Below are positions 5,241-5,703 of a DNA stretch of 5,703 bases, in pieces; within the stretch, counting starts at the first letter, position 1; every line of letters starts with the position of its first letter. The translations under genes were made by a program, and so were the position numbers. Under the pieces are notes generated by a model. That model made no database searches and had not been told where the DNA came from. It saw only the letters and a list, made by a program, of their open reading frames with translations. The stretch is from Acidimicrobiia bacterium (GTDB lineage: Bacteria > Actinomycetota > Acidimicrobiia > Acidimicrobiales > Ilumatobacteraceae), in contig JACDGA010000129.1 of assembly GCA_013815505.1 (NCBI GenBank), positions 1-5,703 of the forward strand, given 5' to 3'.

Positions 5241-5703
5241 TCAGCCCGTCGTGATGCCGAGCAGTGCGTCGAGGCCGATCGTCACGCCGGGGTGCTCACC
5301 GATGCGCTTGCAGGCGAGCACGACGCCGGGCATGTAGCTCGCACGGTCGTAGCTGTCCTGGCGGATCGTCAGCGACTGGCCGAGCGCGCCCAGGATCACC
5401 TCTTGGTGAGCGACCATCCCGCGCATCCGCACGGAGTGGAGGCGGATGCCCGCCGGACCCTGCCCGCCTCGCGCGCCGGCGAGCACCTCGTCCAGGGTCG
5501 GATCGGCAGCCCACGTCGACGACGCCGCCGCCATGCGTTTCGCTGTCGTCAACGCCGTGCCCGACGGCGCGTCGACCTTCTCGTCGTGGTGCAGCTCGAT
5601 GATCTCCGCCGTCTCGAACCAGGGTGCGGCGAGCTCGGCGAAGTGCATCATCAGCACGGCCGACACGGAGAAGTTTGATGCGATGAGACAGTGCGGCGGT
5701 CCG
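5241..5703 (-). CDS. dapB: 4-hydroxy-tetrahydrodipicolinate reductase DapB, C-terminal part (runs off window)
   Basis: NAD(P)H-dependent reductase of the diaminopimelate/lysine pathway, cytoplasmic, tetrameric in known examples. The frame is open to the window edge; 153 residues are visible up to TGA at 5241-5243. Numbering from the first complete codon, the segment SNFSVSAVLMM (9-19) corresponds to the conserved NFS motif, ELHHDEKVDAPSGTA (36-50) contains the catalytic His and Lys and the substrate-binding SGTA loop, GIRLHSVRMRGMVAHQEVIL (85-104) is the central conserved strand, and SYDRASYMPGVVLA (117-130) with GLDALLGI (143-150) is the usual C-terminus. The N-terminal NAD(P)-binding Rossmann half, about 95-105 residues, lies beyond the window. 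A GTG at 5666 would start a shorter ORF but the conserved NFS motif upstream of it shows it is internal. Confidence 0.97.
   Translation of the reverse strand, partial: GPPHCLIASNFSVSAVLMMHFAELAAPWFETAEIIELHHDEKVDAPSGTALTTAKRMAAASSTWAADPTLDEVLAGARGGQGPAGIRLHSVRMRGMVAHQEVILGALGQSLTIRQDSYDRASYMPGVVLACKRIGEHPGVTIGLDALLGITTG

Noticed and set aside
1..5703. tRNA, rRNA, CRISPR array, insertion sequence or prophage signals
   Set aside because: No transposase-like motifs, long terminal inverted repeats, regularly spaced identical repeats or tRNA-like cloverleaf sequence were seen, and almost all of the window is explained by coding genes.

Overview
The window comes from a very GC-rich bacterial chromosome, about 70% G+C by eye, with G or C in most third codon positions and several GTG starts. 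Protein styles (an AlkK/ttLC-FACS-like acyl-CoA ligase, an actinobacterial-looking DedA-like membrane protein, an AraC regulator with an AraC-binding-like N-terminus) and the apparent use of leaderless starts suggest an actinobacterium, possibly class Acidimicrobiia (Ilumatobacter-like). That placement is an impression from sequence style, not a search result.

Layout, left to right. (1) Positions 1-1001, minus: the N-terminal 333 residues of a long/medium-chain fatty acyl-CoA ligase, cut by the window edge. (2) A 63-bp divergent spacer. (3) 1065-1757, plus: a five-hydrophobic-segment membrane protein that looks like a divergent DedA/VTT family member. (4) 1788-2282, plus: a complete atypical 2-Cys thiol peroxidase (Tpx). 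(5) 2283-2395: a convergent spacer with a degenerate CGCTT-phased repeat pattern and no clear terminator. (6) 2396-3750, minus: a two-gene, translationally coupled operon made of an atypical NmrA-like NAD(P)-binding protein (ergot-alkaloid-biosynthesis-like subfamily) followed by a DUF1772/anthrone-oxygenase-like membrane protein. (7) A 72-81-bp divergent spacer (depending on the start chosen for the NmrA-like gene) with a good leaderless-type promoter and a 24-bp dyad. (8) 3832-4824, plus: an AraC-family regulator. (9) 4852-5238, plus: a small NYN/PIN-like predicted ribonuclease. (10) 5241-5703, minus: the C-terminal part of DapB (lysine/diaminopimelate pathway), cut at its N-terminus by the window edge.

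The most coherent local unit is the middle one. An AraC regulator is transcribed divergently from an NAD(P)-binding reductase-like protein coupled to an anthrone-oxygenase-like membrane protein, with a dyad in the shared spacer that could be the operator. The simplest reading is an inducible redox or detoxification module for a small, possibly aromatic or quinone-like compound; the substrate cannot be read from the sequence. The flanking genes (acyl-CoA ligase, Tpx, NYN nuclease, DapB) look like ordinary housekeeping or metabolic genes. No RNA genes, mobile elements, CRISPR arrays or prophage signatures were seen.
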